Below, one piece after another: positions 6,571-14,110 of a stretch of 37,890 nt of DNA. The DNA comes from a virus. Within the stretch, counting starts at the first letter, position 1. Every line of letters begins with the position of its first letter. Location: positions 1-37,890 of the IMG/VR virus record IMGVR_UViG_3300023094_000024; one strand, given 5' to 3'. The notes under the pieces were generated by a model, which saw only the letters and a list, made by a program, of their open reading frames with translations, was not told the origin of the DNA and did not search any database. The position numbers and the translations under genes are program-made.

Positions 6571-6864
6571 TTATTTAGGTAAATAAGGTTTGTGTGGTTT
6601 TGTTTGCTTGGAACGTAGTGTGGGCTTGGGTTCGTGCAGTCCAATGTAATATTGTTTCATGTCGGTATCGTCTTGGAAATAAATTGCATCGTGAACAGGC
6701 AGCGCAAATCCAACTTGATTTAGTATTTGTTTCAAGGCGCTATAACAACCTTGCTTTCTTTCATAGCCTTGATTGCTACCTACGATATATTTGTTTCTTA
6801 CTACTAAGGCTATATCGTACTTACCTTTTAGCTTCCCTTTGGTGTGCTTAAATAAATGAATCAT
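6571..6864 (-). CDS. DUF1508/YegP-like small protein (97 aa)
   Basis: The N-terminal 55 residues have a two-strand plus helix pattern: GKYDIALVVRNKYIVGSNQG, then YERKQGCYSALKQI. That resembles the DUF1508 (YegP) repeat, in which a short sheet carrying a sample-like 'G-Y-K-G-C' turn precedes a helix. The C-terminal third is basic and Pro-rich. Such single-repeat proteins occur in Bacteroidota phages; function is unknown. Assignment is by pattern only. Confidence 0.55.
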   Translation of the reverse strand: MIHLFKHTKGKLKGKYDIALVVRNKYIVGSNQGYERKQGCYSALKQILNQVGFALPVHDAIYFQDDTDMKQYYIGLHEPKPTLRSKQTKPHKPYLPK

Positions 6865-6870
6865 GGTTGG

Positions 6871-7221
6871 TTATTGTTTATTGGTTAGTAATTCAGGATG
6901 CTCATAGATGTTGCCGATGATTTCAAGGTGCTTAGGACTGTAAAGGAAAATAGGTATATTGTTTTTACCCGTACACTTCAACTTAAATGCACCGTCAATA
7001 AATTCCACAATATTAGTAGACGGTTCTTCTTCGTAAGGCTTCTTAAATGATACCGTAATATCCCCCTCGTAAATCTCTTTACCGTTCTTGTCTTTAAGGC
7101 CTGTGTATTGCATTACATCTTCAAAAAATTGAAGAAAATGTGCGCTTTCTGAACGCAGTCCAAGTTTGGGATAAAGCATTTCATCTATACCATTCCATGC
7201 CCTGAATTTTATCTCTCTCAT
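6871..7221 (-). CDS. YopX family protein
   Basis: The 116-residue product opens MREIKFRAWN and contains MQYTGLKDKNGKEIYEGDI, the two hallmark motifs of YopX (named from phage SPbeta), at the expected ends of the N-terminal domain. The C-terminal half (LEIIGNIYEHPELL) also fits. YopX proteins are widespread in phages; they form a small beta-barrel and their function is unknown. It starts 12 bp after the previous gene. Confidence 0.92.
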   Translation of the reverse strand: MREIKFRAWNGIDEMLYPKLGLRSESAHFLQFFEDVMQYTGLKDKNGKEIYEGDITVSFKKPYEEEPSTNIVEFIDGAFKLKCTGKNNIPIFLYSPKHLEIIGNIYEHPELLTNKQ

Positions 7222-7232
7222 GTTATGTAGTT

Positions 7233-7424
7233 TTATTTTTTACTTTTAATTATTTGCTCAATAAGTTCCCTCGCCCTCTTTTCATCCCCTATAGGCTCCC
7301 CATGTAGTAATACTTCACCTTCACAAGGAACCTGCACTCGTGCACCTGTTTCATAAAAGCTTACGTAGTACGCTCCTTTAGGGCCGTAGAATTTATATTC
7401 GGTGGTGGAAAGGGTGAGGGTCAT
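7233..7424 (-). CDS. Small protein of unknown function (63 aa)
   Basis: The ATG at 7424 overlaps the TGA of the upstream gene (ATGA), so I prefer it to an earlier in-frame start. The product begins MTLTLSTTEYKFYGPKGAYY and appears as several short beta strands followed by a C-terminal helix, EKRARELIEQIIKSKK. No family is recognised. Confidence 0.65.
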   Translation of the reverse strand: MTLTLSTTEYKFYGPKGAYYVSFYETGARVQVPCEGEVLLHGEPIGDEKRARELIEQIIKSKK

Positions 7425-7840
7425 AGGGTAAAGTTTAACTCTGTTCCACATAAGCAGTAATAGAGGTTCTGTAATTGGTGGAGGTGTTTAAAAGGGTTGC
7501 ATATTGGATTAGGCACTATATTTACTCTGGGAGTAATTACCGCAAAACCATCAAATGATTGACCGAAATTATAAGCACACCATAGCCCATTTTCAGAACA
7601 ACAAATCATCAAATCAAAATCAGTATTTTCAGGATGCTGAAACTCGCCATCTTGACCTTCAAACCCACACCTTTCTAATACATCAGGGGTAAGAGGGATG
7701 GGTAGAATTACAGATAATGACAGCGGTTGCGGAAATCCATCAAGATAAACATCGTGCTGCCGTATTCCCTCTATTGTTGTAATCGTCCCATCATCATATT
7801 TTACATGATTACCCAATCTCAATTCGTTTGCTTGTACCAT
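7421..7840 (-). CDS. Conserved Bacteroidota phage protein (139 aa)
   Basis: The N-terminus ANELRLGNHVKYDDG, the middle PIPLTPDVLERCGFE and the C-terminal HLHQLQNLYYCLCGTELNF define a very frequent uncharacterised family of Bacteroidota phages and prophages. All three modules are present in normal order and length. The N-terminal part looks like a small beta-barrel and the C-terminal HQLQNLY helix is the most conserved feature of the family. Role unknown. Confidence 0.85.
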   Translation of the reverse strand: MVQANELRLGNHVKYDDGTITTIEGIRQHDVYLDGFPQPLSLSVILPIPLTPDVLERCGFEGQDGEFQHPENTDFDLMICCSENGLWCAYNFGQSFDGFAVITPRVNIVPNPICNPFKHLHQLQNLYYCLCGTELNFTL

Positions 7841-7847
7841 ACTCTTT

Positions 7848-8288
7848 TTATTTTATCCTGTTATTAATATCCTGTGATGTGGTGAGGGAGTTTTCAAGGA
7901 GGTGTATAAGCATGGATGCACGGGCTTCAGCTTCTGATTTATTAACATACCTAACTGTGGAGATGTCGCCACTTTCAGAATACACAGTATAATCAACAAT
8001 AAATCCACCATAACCATCCTTTAAGATTTCCAAAAAACATTCAATGTCTTTTACCGTAATAAAATCAGGCAACATTATTCCAAGTTCCGCTACCGTAAAG
8101 GCACTTGCAATTATTTCTGCGTACCCTGCGTCAGGATGATTGTTATCCATTACGATATAATAGTATTTTTCTCCTGTAGGATCAGGACAATACACAGTCC
8201 ATTCAAAAAGCGATACCAATTGCTCCACTCCCAATTCTTTTAATCTCTTTGCCTGTTCCAGCGTACATACTTGTTGCTCTATTTTCAT
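7848..8288 (-). CDS. Conserved Bacteroidota phage protein (146 aa)
   Basis: The product begins MKIEQQVCTLEQAKRLKELG, contains FTVAELGIMLPDF in the middle and ends with EAEARASMLIHLLEN. This is a recurrent family in Bacteroidota phages, usually a few genes from the HQLQNLY family as it is here. No catalytic motif is visible; role unknown. Confidence 0.82.
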   Translation of the reverse strand: MKIEQQVCTLEQAKRLKELGVEQLVSLFEWTVYCPDPTGEKYYYIVMDNNHPDAGYAEIIASAFTVAELGIMLPDFITVKDIECFLEILKDGYGGFIVDYTVYSESGDISTVRYVNKSEAEARASMLIHLLENSLTTSQDINNRIK

Positions 8289-8298
8289 ATTACTTAGT

Positions 8299-8472
8299 TT
8301 ACTTTTTTATAAGCCTGCGGTGGTGAGGGGTGTTGTTAATCCGATTACTTTCTTTATTCAGGATGTTTTCCATAAACTTGGTAAGGTCGCCGCCGCTTGT
8401 TTTTTTAGCCGCCTTCTTCCATTCCTGAATGTCCGCTTCTTCAAATCTTTTTGTCGTGAGTTTCTTTGCCAT
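8299..8472 (-). CDS. Small basic protein, possibly DNA-binding (57 aa)
   Basis: A 57-codon gene starts at the ATG at 8472, six bases after the previous gene ends, and stops 11 bp before the next. It begins MAKKLTTKRFEEADIQEWKK and continues AAKKTSGGDLTKFMENILNK: a short basic strand and two helices. That resembles ribbon-helix-helix or plasmid-type small regulators, but the match is only by shape. It is the second gene after the promoter at 8659-8688. Confidence 0.7.
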   Translation of the reverse strand: MAKKLTTKRFEEADIQEWKKAAKKTSGGDLTKFMENILNKESNRINNTPHHRRLIKK

Positions 8473-8477
8473 AATAT

Positions 8478-8654
8478 TTATGCTACGAATATTTGATAAT
8501 ATCCTTTGGGATGTTTTACTTTTCTTACTATTTTAAATGATGCTTTTGCTTCTTTTATTATTTCTTCGTTTTCAGCCGCAGTGTAGGCAAGGTCTGCATA
8601 GTTGGTCATTTTAACCCCTTTTATTATTCTGTAACAGTTTGATTGATGCTTCAT
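8478..8654 (-). CDS. First gene of the accessory operon, unknown function (58 aa)
   Basis: A 58-codon gene begins at the ATG at 8654, only four bases after the -7 box, so the transcript would be leaderless or nearly so. A second ATG, at residue 16 (MTNYADLAYTAAENE), would give a normal leader and a 43-residue protein. The product ends KVKHPKGYYQIFVA. No family is recognised. Confidence 0.6.
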   Translation of the reverse strand: MKHQSNCYRIIKGVKMTNYADLAYTAAENEEIIKEAKASFKIVRKVKHPKGYYQIFVA

Positions 8655-8658
8655 GTCA

Positions 8659-8688
8659 CAAATATATGTCGTAACTACGTAACTACAA
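8659..8688 (-). promoter_or_regulatory. Promoter of the accessory operon, with GTAACTAC repeat
   Basis: The minus strand has TTG (8688-8686), a 19-base spacer and TATATTTG (8666-8659), a full match to the Bacteroidota promoter. The spacer contains two directly adjacent copies of GTAACTAC on the plus strand (8671-8678, 8679-8686). The same GTAACT core is repeated at the probable origin (31479-31751). A protein bound here would cover the promoter. Confidence 0.82.
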
Positions 8689-8717
8689 AATAAAATCTTT
8701 ACGGATTTCCCGTAATT

Positions 8718-8744
8718 AAAAAAGCCCCGACCGAAGTAGGGGCT
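8718..8744 (-). terminator. Intrinsic terminator of the one-gene cassette
   Basis: Stem AGCCCC/GGGGCT, with an inner AC-TTCG-GT hairpin (a stable C(UUCG)G tetraloop), followed by six T on the minus strand. It ends the 8770-9057 transcript just before the promoter of the accessory operon. Confidence 0.88.
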
Positions 8745-8769
8745 ACGTACATAGAACTTATCAAGGAAA

Positions 8770-9057
8770 CTATGCAGTTATCTCAAATAAGTGTAGAACA
8801 AAAGTAAATTCCTCATCAAAATCCTGCGCTGTGCCTATGAATTGGTATTTGTAATTGTGTTCAAAAGGCTCTCCAGTCCTTACTAAATGCAAAGTTCTTG
8901 CCTGTATATTGTAGCTATTGACTTCGTCGAACATATACCAAACAACCAATTTTTCCCCTTGAAAATTACATGAAATAAAGTGAGCGAACAATGGAATTTG
9001 TAGTACTTGTTTTCCTTGTCCTCTAATGCCTAATTCTGCTTTGTGAATTAATTTCAT
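8770..9057 (-). CDS. DUF7352-like small protein in its own transcription unit
   Basis: The 95-residue product has the layout of the DUF7352 family found in phages: an N-terminal MKLIHKAEL strand, LQIPLFAHFISCNFQGEKLV, a TGEPF turn, then YQFIGTAQDF and a hydrophobic FTFVLHLFE end. Families of this kind are small beta-sandwich proteins of unknown role. It has its own promoter (9084-9114) and terminator (8718-8744), which is the organisation of a moron gene. Its leader is nearly identical to that of the gene at 37360-37599. Confidence 0.7.
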   Translation of the reverse strand: MKLIHKAELGIRGQGKQVLQIPLFAHFISCNFQGEKLVVWYMFDEVNSYNIQARTLHLVRTGEPFEHNYKYQFIGTAQDFDEEFTFVLHLFEITA

Positions 9058-9083
9058 TTTGATAAGTTTTTAATTGTGAACCA

Positions 9084-9114
9084 CAAACCTACAACATCAA
9101 ATCCATATTGTCAA
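9084..9114 (-). promoter_or_regulatory. Canonical promoter TTG-N20-TAGGTTTG
   Basis: The minus strand reads TTGACA beginning at 9114, a 20-base spacer after TTG, and TAGGTTTG (9091-9084). The leader of about 27 bases ends ACAATTAAAAACTTATCAAA before the ATG. No Shine-Dalgarno sequence is present. Confidence 0.88.
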
Positions 9115-9124
9115 TAGGGGGATG

Positions 9125-9149
9125 AAAAAAGCCCCTCAGTTAAGGGGCT
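9125..9149 (-). terminator. Intrinsic terminator ending the late operon
   Basis: Minus-strand stem AGCCCCT/AGGGGCT with a 6-base loop (TAACTG), then six T. It lies 22 bp after the last membrane-protein gene and just before the promoter of the one-gene cassette. Confidence 0.9.
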
Positions 9150-9170
9150 GGTATAAAGAGGTAGGTGTGG

Positions 9171-9554
9171 TTACGTTGTCGGGACGTCATCGCTACTCTT
9201 ACCATCAGCGATATTACTTTTGGCATCAATCACTGCCCTGAAATATTTTTTAGACCTGCTTAGAAACAGTTGAAAGAAGTATGAACCTGTACCACCGATC
9301 AAAGCGAAGGTGCATATCGCATAACCCTCTATTGCAGGGTACTTTGCAGCAACTTCACCAAACATTAATAACCATAAAAAAGGTGTAAGGAATGATGCTG
9401 TGATACCTAAGAAATCTTTTCCTAAATAATCTCTTCCAAATTTGAAAGGTATATTGGCTTTCTCGAAATCCTTTTTTAATGAATCTGCTTTGATTAATGA
9501 GTGGATGATAAACGCAACTTCTGCGGCTATCAAACAGGCTAATTGTGTGTTCAT
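9171..9554 (-). CDS. Holin-like membrane protein (127 aa)
   Basis: Three hydrophobic segments are visible: about residues 5-21 (LACLIAAEVAFIIHSL), 48-66 (LGITASFLTPFLWLLMFG) and 74-98 (AICTFALIGGTGSYFFQLFL), followed by a hydrophilic tail SDDVPTT. Three membrane spans with a charged C-terminus is the class I holin layout. It is last of a run of membrane proteins downstream of the tail fibres, a typical lysis position, though endolysin and spanin are elsewhere. A different membrane role cannot be excluded. Confidence 0.55.
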   Translation of the reverse strand: MNTQLACLIAAEVAFIIHSLIKADSLKKDFEKANIPFKFGRDYLGKDFLGITASFLTPFLWLLMFGEVAAKYPAIEGYAICTFALIGGTGSYFFQLFLSRSKKYFRAVIDAKSNIADGKSSDDVPTT

Positions 9555-9561
9555 TCTTTAG

Positions 9562-9816
9562 TTAGTTTTTAGTTACCAAATACTTTATCACCATCGTTAC
9601 ACCCGCACCTATTGCTAGCCATAACCATTTTATATTTCCGAGTGTGGTATCTCGTTTTAACTTATCGTCTTCCAATTCCTTGAGCCTGTTATCTATTACT
9701 CTGTTCCTTTCCTTACGCAAGTCTTTTTCGCTTTCTGCGTCCGCTACAAGGCGGTTTAATTGAACACGTATGCTCTCTAACTGAATAAGTATGGATTGTA
9801 TTTCGTGTTCTGACAA
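9562..9816 (-). CDS. Coiled-coil protein with C-terminal membrane anchor (84 aa)
   Basis: The first 60 residues are a charged heptad-rich helix (SILIQLESIRVQLNRLVADA and onward), then one transmembrane segment (about 63-80, IKWLWLAIGAGVTMVIKYL) and a short tail. This layout is like XhlA/haemolysin-type accessory holin proteins. The neighbouring gene at 9824-10060 has the reverse order, membrane segment first, and the two may form a pair. Confidence 0.6.
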   Translation of the reverse strand: MSEHEIQSILIQLESIRVQLNRLVADAESEKDLRKERNRVIDNRLKELEDDKLKRDTTLGNIKWLWLAIGAGVTMVIKYLVTKN

Positions 9817-9823
9817 AGTGCAT

Positions 9824-10060
9824 TTAGTTTGTTTTATTTTTACGATCCTCTTTTCTTTCCATTGTTATAAGTATGGTCTGCACCATAGCTTTCAGCTCTT
9901 TCATATCCTGTTTGAATTCAGTATAGTTGGCCTCCATAACATCCACACGAACCTCCATTTTTTCCACCTTGGTAGACAGGCTCCACAACCACGAAGTTAT
10001 ACCGATTATTATAGGTAAAAATGCCGCCAGTATCTGCCATAGTTTAGGTTGTGAGTTCAC
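9824..10060 (-). CDS. Membrane anchor plus coiled coil (78 aa)
   Basis: One N-terminal transmembrane segment (about 8-28, ILAAFLPIIIGITSWLW) is followed by a heptad-rich helix to the end (VEKMEVRVDVMEANYTEFKQ and onward) and a basic tail. Such proteins are common beside phage lysis genes of Bacteroidota. Its start overlaps the stop of 10057-10497 by four bases. Confidence 0.62.
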   Translation of the reverse strand: MNSQPKLWQILAAFLPIIIGITSWLWSLSTKVEKMEVRVDVMEANYTEFKQDMKELKAMVQTILITMERKEDRKNKTN

Positions 10061-10497
10061 TTATTATGTTTTAGTTTGAATAGGTAATGACAACTCATTA
10101 TCCAAAACACGCCATTCATAACCAGGTAAAGCCACTCTGTATGCCGGAATGATATTAAATAATGGATTATATCAAAGATAGATATAATAAGTGTAACGGT
10201 AAATACCCTCTCCCAAACTTTTACAAAGGATAAAAATCCCCTCGGTACAGGCGATTCTTTATTCTCTATGTAGTTCTCCACGGCACGTAATATCACCACC
10301 ACGAGCCACATTATCAACATATATGATGCCGCCTGCCCTATATCGTAAATATACCATTGCGCAGATATTCCCACCGACCTGTCTAATGGGAACGGGTGTA
10401 GTTTTTCCATTTTTACATTATTTAGTACCCTGTGAATATTGGGCAATAATGCTGCCAAAAGGAATAATACCACACTTAATATTGTAGCCCTTCTCAT
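10057..10497 (-). CDS. Four-span membrane protein, possible lysis function (146 aa)
   Basis: Hydrophobic segments lie near residues 5-20 (ILSVVLFLLAALLP), 52-72 (QAASYMLIMWLVVVILRAV), 96-115 (VFTVTLIISIFDIIHYLI) and 122-141 (LYLVMNGVFWIMSCHYLF). No motif identifies it. Its ATG overlaps the TGA of the preceding gene (ATGA). It stands at the head of the membrane-protein cluster after the fibre genes; holin or superinfection exclusion are guesses. Confidence 0.6.
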   Translation of the reverse strand: MRRATILSVVLFLLAALLPNIHRVLNNVKMEKLHPFPLDRSVGISAQWYIYDIGQAASYMLIMWLVVVILRAVENYIENKESPVPRGFLSFVKVWERVFTVTLIISIFDIIHYLISFRHTEWLYLVMNGVFWIMSCHYLFKLKHNK

Positions 10498-10724
10498 GGC
10501 TCGTCAGGCCTGCCGCCTCCTGATGGCGGGTTGGATGTACCACCGGGGCCGAAACGTGCGGGGTAAGCCGTATCTAATAGCTTGAGGTACGCATCCCTCT
10601 CTTCTTCATCCGCCCATGTAAAGGCGCTTTCTTCTGCGGTATCTGTTTCAAGACCGCCAACTGTTGTGTAGAACCTGAAGTAGGTTCCCGGTGCGCCAAG
10701 CAGGTCAATAATAAGATAGTTCAT
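10494..10724 (-). CDS. Small acidic protein after the fibre gene (76 aa)
   Basis: The 76-residue product begins MNYLIIDLLGAPGTYFRFYT, has a helical DEEERDAYLKLLDTAYP, and ends in a Gly/Pro-rich tail (GGTSNPPSGGGRPDEP). Flexible Gly/Pro tails of this type are seen on small virion-associated proteins, but I do not recognise the family. It is translationally coupled to the next gene. Confidence 0.6.
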   Translation of the reverse strand: MNYLIIDLLGAPGTYFRFYTTVGGLETDTAEESAFTWADEEERDAYLKLLDTAYPARFGPGGTSNPPSGGGRPDEP

Positions 10725-10743
10725 TGTAGTTATTTTTATTTTG

Positions 10744-12903
10744 TTATTGTTTTACCATCAATACGCCGGTGAAAGCAAATACACCTGTACCTGCACCGTT
10801 GGTTTGATATATAGCTCCTGTCGTTAGTCCCGCAATACCTGCTGCTACATCACTTGCATAAGCCGGGATGGTTGTTATTGTCACCCTACCTGTAATATTC
10901 ACCCCCGCTGTTGATTCTAATACTACTGTTCCGTCTGTCTTTGCCCCTACTTTTGCGCCTGAACTTTCATCTTCCGAATAGGCATATATATATGAGCCAT
11001 CACCCGCCTTACTGTATATTGTTGAATTGCCAAGGTTGGTACCCGTTGGGTCAAAAGAGTTAAATACAAATTTTGATCCTTCGGAAGAACCGCCATTGTT
11101 AAATGATAGCTTGTTATCAGCATTAAAACCTTCTACTAAAAACTCTTTGGTATCTCCCAATGTTCCCTTAATACCCGCTGGATTAAAAGACATACTACCC
11201 AAATTGTTTCCGCTCCCGTCCAGTGTCTCTATTTTTGCCTCGCTGGCATTTACAAAAACCCTTGATTTGAAATCGTTACTTGTTGAAATAGAAAATAATC
11301 CTGATTCCTGATCTTCGGGCGCAACATGAATAAAAGTAGAATCAGATGGTTGATCTGACCTTTTACCAACCATAAGCATATTACCACCTATTCCTGTTTG
11401 TTTTTGATTAATTCTGGTAGAATATGTGCCGTCTGTAAAGGTTGACATCAATCCCCCTACTACCTCCAGCTTTGCATTTGGCGCTGTTGTTCCCACACCT
11501 ACGTTGCCATTGGAATGATCCATTGCTAAAAAAGTATATGCTACCGCTGAACCTGCATCATTGATAGCCTCCTGTCTTGTTATGCCGTCATCTGTCCTGA
11601 ACTGGAAGTATTTGACATTACTACCCGCCCCGTTATCTGCCAGTGCAAATAACGCTCCTATAGAACCCTGTGCCAATAATCTGCCGTACCCGCTTGTTTC
11701 TTTTACATTAATTACCGCCCCCGTTATACCTGTCTGACCTGCCATAGTAGAGGGAACATTGGTTCCGATACCCACCTGCTTTTGGGTGGCATCGAAATAC
11801 AGGTTATTTGTTCCCGCTATTGTATTACTGCCACTACTATATGCTATTTGGTTTGCTGCTATTGAACCGCCAATGGTGCCGGTGCCCTTAGTGGCAATGA
11901 TGGCTCCTAAGCTGTCTCCCACTTTTTGCAGCCTAAGGAGGGTTGCAAGGTAAGCAGTGTCTGCACTAAATACATTAGATATAAGTCTTAAGCCATAGCC
12001 TGCTGAGTAGGTAGTGCCTGATGATGGAAAAGCCTTGTAACGGATCATTTTGCTTGTTGCATTCCAAGTTAACACGCTATCTGTTGTACCACCTGCGCCA
12101 ATATAAGGTAGATAAATCTGAGAGTTTAAGCGCAAAGACTGCTTACCGGGTGCTATATTTTGATACCCGTAAATTATTGAATAAGTACTATCAAAGTAAT
12201 CCATTCCGTCAGTTCTATTCAAGGAATTAATAAATAACCTATCTGATGAATCTGCAAGATAAGCGCCGGAATAAGCGCCTATCCCAATGTTGTTACTCCC
12301 GTGTAAAGACTGGGGGGACAGTGCGCTGAATCCAATAGCTGTATTGTTGTCACCATCAACGAAATTGCTTCCTGCTCCATATCCAACACCTGTATTGCCT
12401 GCGCCCGACTGATTGCTTGTTAGGGCACTAACTCCAATAGCACTATTAGTAGATCCTGTAAGATTGTTTTGCAGAGAAGATTCGCCAAAACTGGTGTTGC
12501 CTCTAATAATATCTATATACCCCACCTGTGCATTATTAGCCTTAAACATCAATCCTGTATTGTCCGTAGTCCCCAAAAAATTAGTGCCCGGGTTTGTACC
12601 TGTGTTGCCGGTGAGTGACCAGCCTGATGCACCCCCGCTAACTCCAACATGCACACTATCCCAGATAAGAGTTTTCGGATTCAATAAATAAAACCTCTTA
12701 TTACAGCTATCGTAAAACTGCATCGCCTGGCCAGAAAAAGTACCATAAGTGCCCGATGGCGTACCGCAGCCGGTAGGAAAAGAAAATGCTACCGGCACTT
12801 TAACACGTGACCCTGGTGCAGCATAAGCTACGTTAGGGTTAGGGTACACCTGCGCATGCGCACCAAAAGCCATTAGCATCAAGATAGTTATTACTATTTT
12901 CAT
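10744..12903 (-). CDS. Tail fibre/adhesin with signal peptide and YadA-like head repeats
   Basis: This 719-residue protein opens with a Sec signal peptide (MKIVITILMLMAFGAHAQ, cleavage after AHA). Residues about 135-215 hold repeats of the YadA-head type, such as NSAIGVSAL, NTGVGYGAG, NTAIGFSAL and NNIGIGAYSG. Further on, GIGTNVPS and GVGTTAPNAKLEV match the fibre-like secreted proteins abundant in Bacteroidota. The rest is Gly/Ser/Thr-rich beta structure. No C-terminal S74 chaperone domain is seen. Position after the tail-tip genes indicates a receptor-binding fibre. The signal peptide is odd for a protein assembled in the cytoplasm and suggests a gene acquired from a host secreted protein, or export of the product. 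Confidence 0.72.
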   Translation of the reverse strand: MKIVITILMLMAFGAHAQVYPNPNVAYAAPGSRVKVPVAFSFPTGCGTPSGTYGTFSGQAMQFYDSCNKRFYLLNPKTLIWDSVHVGVSGGASGWSLTGNTGTNPGTNFLGTTDNTGLMFKANNAQVGYIDIIRGNTSFGESSLQNNLTGSTNSAIGVSALTSNQSGAGNTGVGYGAGSNFVDGDNNTAIGFSALSPQSLHGSNNIGIGAYSGAYLADSSDRLFINSLNRTDGMDYFDSTYSIIYGYQNIAPGKQSLRLNSQIYLPYIGAGGTTDSVLTWNATSKMIRYKAFPSSGTTYSAGYGLRLISNVFSADTAYLATLLRLQKVGDSLGAIIATKGTGTIGGSIAANQIAYSSGSNTIAGTNNLYFDATQKQVGIGTNVPSTMAGQTGITGAVINVKETSGYGRLLAQGSIGALFALADNGAGSNVKYFQFRTDDGITRQEAINDAGSAVAYTFLAMDHSNGNVGVGTTAPNAKLEVVGGLMSTFTDGTYSTRINQKQTGIGGNMLMVGKRSDQPSDSTFIHVAPEDQESGLFSISTSNDFKSRVFVNASEAKIETLDGSGNNLGSMSFNPAGIKGTLGDTKEFLVEGFNADNKLSFNNGGSSEGSKFVFNSFDPTGTNLGNSTIYSKAGDGSYIYAYSEDESSGAKVGAKTDGTVVLESTAGVNITGRVTITTIPAYASDVAAGIAGLTTGAIYQTNGAGTGVFAFTGVLMVKQ

Positions 12904-12916
12904 AAATTAAAGTTAA

Positions 12917-14110
12917 TTAAAATCCTTTTATCTCCAATTGAAAATTTGTATCGTTTGCTGTTGAATCATCCGAGCATCTAACCTGGAATGATGTACTTGT
13001 GTAGGAATGTACACACTTAACCGTATTAAATCCTACTGCTTCGGCACCAATCCCGGTTGCCCAATAGCTTGTATTACCGATATTGTGATTGATCGTATAA
13101 AGTCCTACACCGGTACGAACAACCGATGTTACAAGCGCAGAGCCAGCCCTTTTTGTAAAGGTATTGGGGTTATTCACCACCCCGAGCCAAAGTAATGTAG
13201 GCACTACGCTCACCGCAGGATTGATAACCTTATCATCCATGATAGATGCATTCCAGTTGGTGCCGTCAAAAACCACCTCAATAGTACTTAGCAATGGCAA
13301 TTGAAGTACATTTTTAGTTGTACCACCATAAAGTAACGGTGCATTATCAAAATGCACCTCGGGCAAAGTTGTTGTACCACCTGCGCCAAAATTGGTAATG
13401 CGGAAAACATACCCCACTGGAGGCACTTCTAATGCGCCGAATGTATAAACCGCTGATGGCCCGGCAAGTCTTATCAAATGGCGCAAATGTGCAGCAGTAT
13501 AAGTAACGGCGCTGCTTACATCGAGGTACATATTCGGCCCCAATGCTGTTGCCCCGAACTGCTTGCCTACTACGCTGTCATTAACCGGCATAGTGATAAC
13601 CTGCGGCTTACGCAGTATTACCCACTGTTCGGCAGGGTCTCCACTAAAAACATCACCAGGTATCGCCAAAGAAAAACCACCATTTACAGCATCATTTATA
13701 ATATTGGTTCCTTCAAATTGTGGCTGCCCTGACCTGATGGCCACATAGTCCGCAGGCTGCAAACCTATCATATCAGGATTGGTATAGTCATCCGATCCCG
13801 CAGTCGGGGTGTTTGCACCACCATCACCAATCTCAAACCTTATATAATCATATACGTTGGTTGTATCCGTTGTTGGCTGTACCTGGTACTGGTGCAAAAG
13901 ATTAGCAGAAGGATCTGTGTATAGCCTTACCTCGTGCGTAACCTTGTCAAGTCCGTTGAATGAAATTGATTGCGGCGTGTTATGAGGTGCCGGCAATACA
14001 ATATCCATTGCAAGATCGCTCTTTGTGCCGTCAGGGTTAACCTCGTATATTTTTGCCACCATATCTTCGAGTAATGAAGGGTAGGGGCTGATATGGTAGT
14101 TTACATTCAT
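12917..14110 (-). CDS. Tail structural protein, probable fibre or tip (397 aa)
   Basis: A beta-rich 397-residue protein with few charged residues. Its C-terminal part (TNWNASIMDDK, then KRAGSALVTSVVRTGVGLYT, then SFQVRC) resembles the terminal beta domains of phage tail fibres and collars. The N-terminal part (KVTHEVRLYTDPSANLLHQY) may be a tail-attachment domain. Its ATG overlaps the upstream TAA by one base (TAATG). Its position between tail-tip and fibre genes supports a virion role. Confidence 0.6.
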   Translation of the reverse strand: MNVNYHISPYPSLLEDMVAKIYEVNPDGTKSDLAMDIVLPAPHNTPQSISFNGLDKVTHEVRLYTDPSANLLHQYQVQPTTDTTNVYDYIRFEIGDGGANTPTAGSDDYTNPDMIGLQPADYVAIRSGQPQFEGTNIINDAVNGGFSLAIPGDVFSGDPAEQWVILRKPQVITMPVNDSVVGKQFGATALGPNMYLDVSSAVTYTAAHLRHLIRLAGPSAVYTFGALEVPPVGYVFRITNFGAGGTTTLPEVHFDNAPLLYGGTTKNVLQLPLLSTIEVVFDGTNWNASIMDDKVINPAVSVVPTLLWLGVVNNPNTFTKRAGSALVTSVVRTGVGLYTINHNIGNTSYWATGIGAEAVGFNTVKCVHSYTSTSFQVRCSDDSTANDTNFQLEIKGF

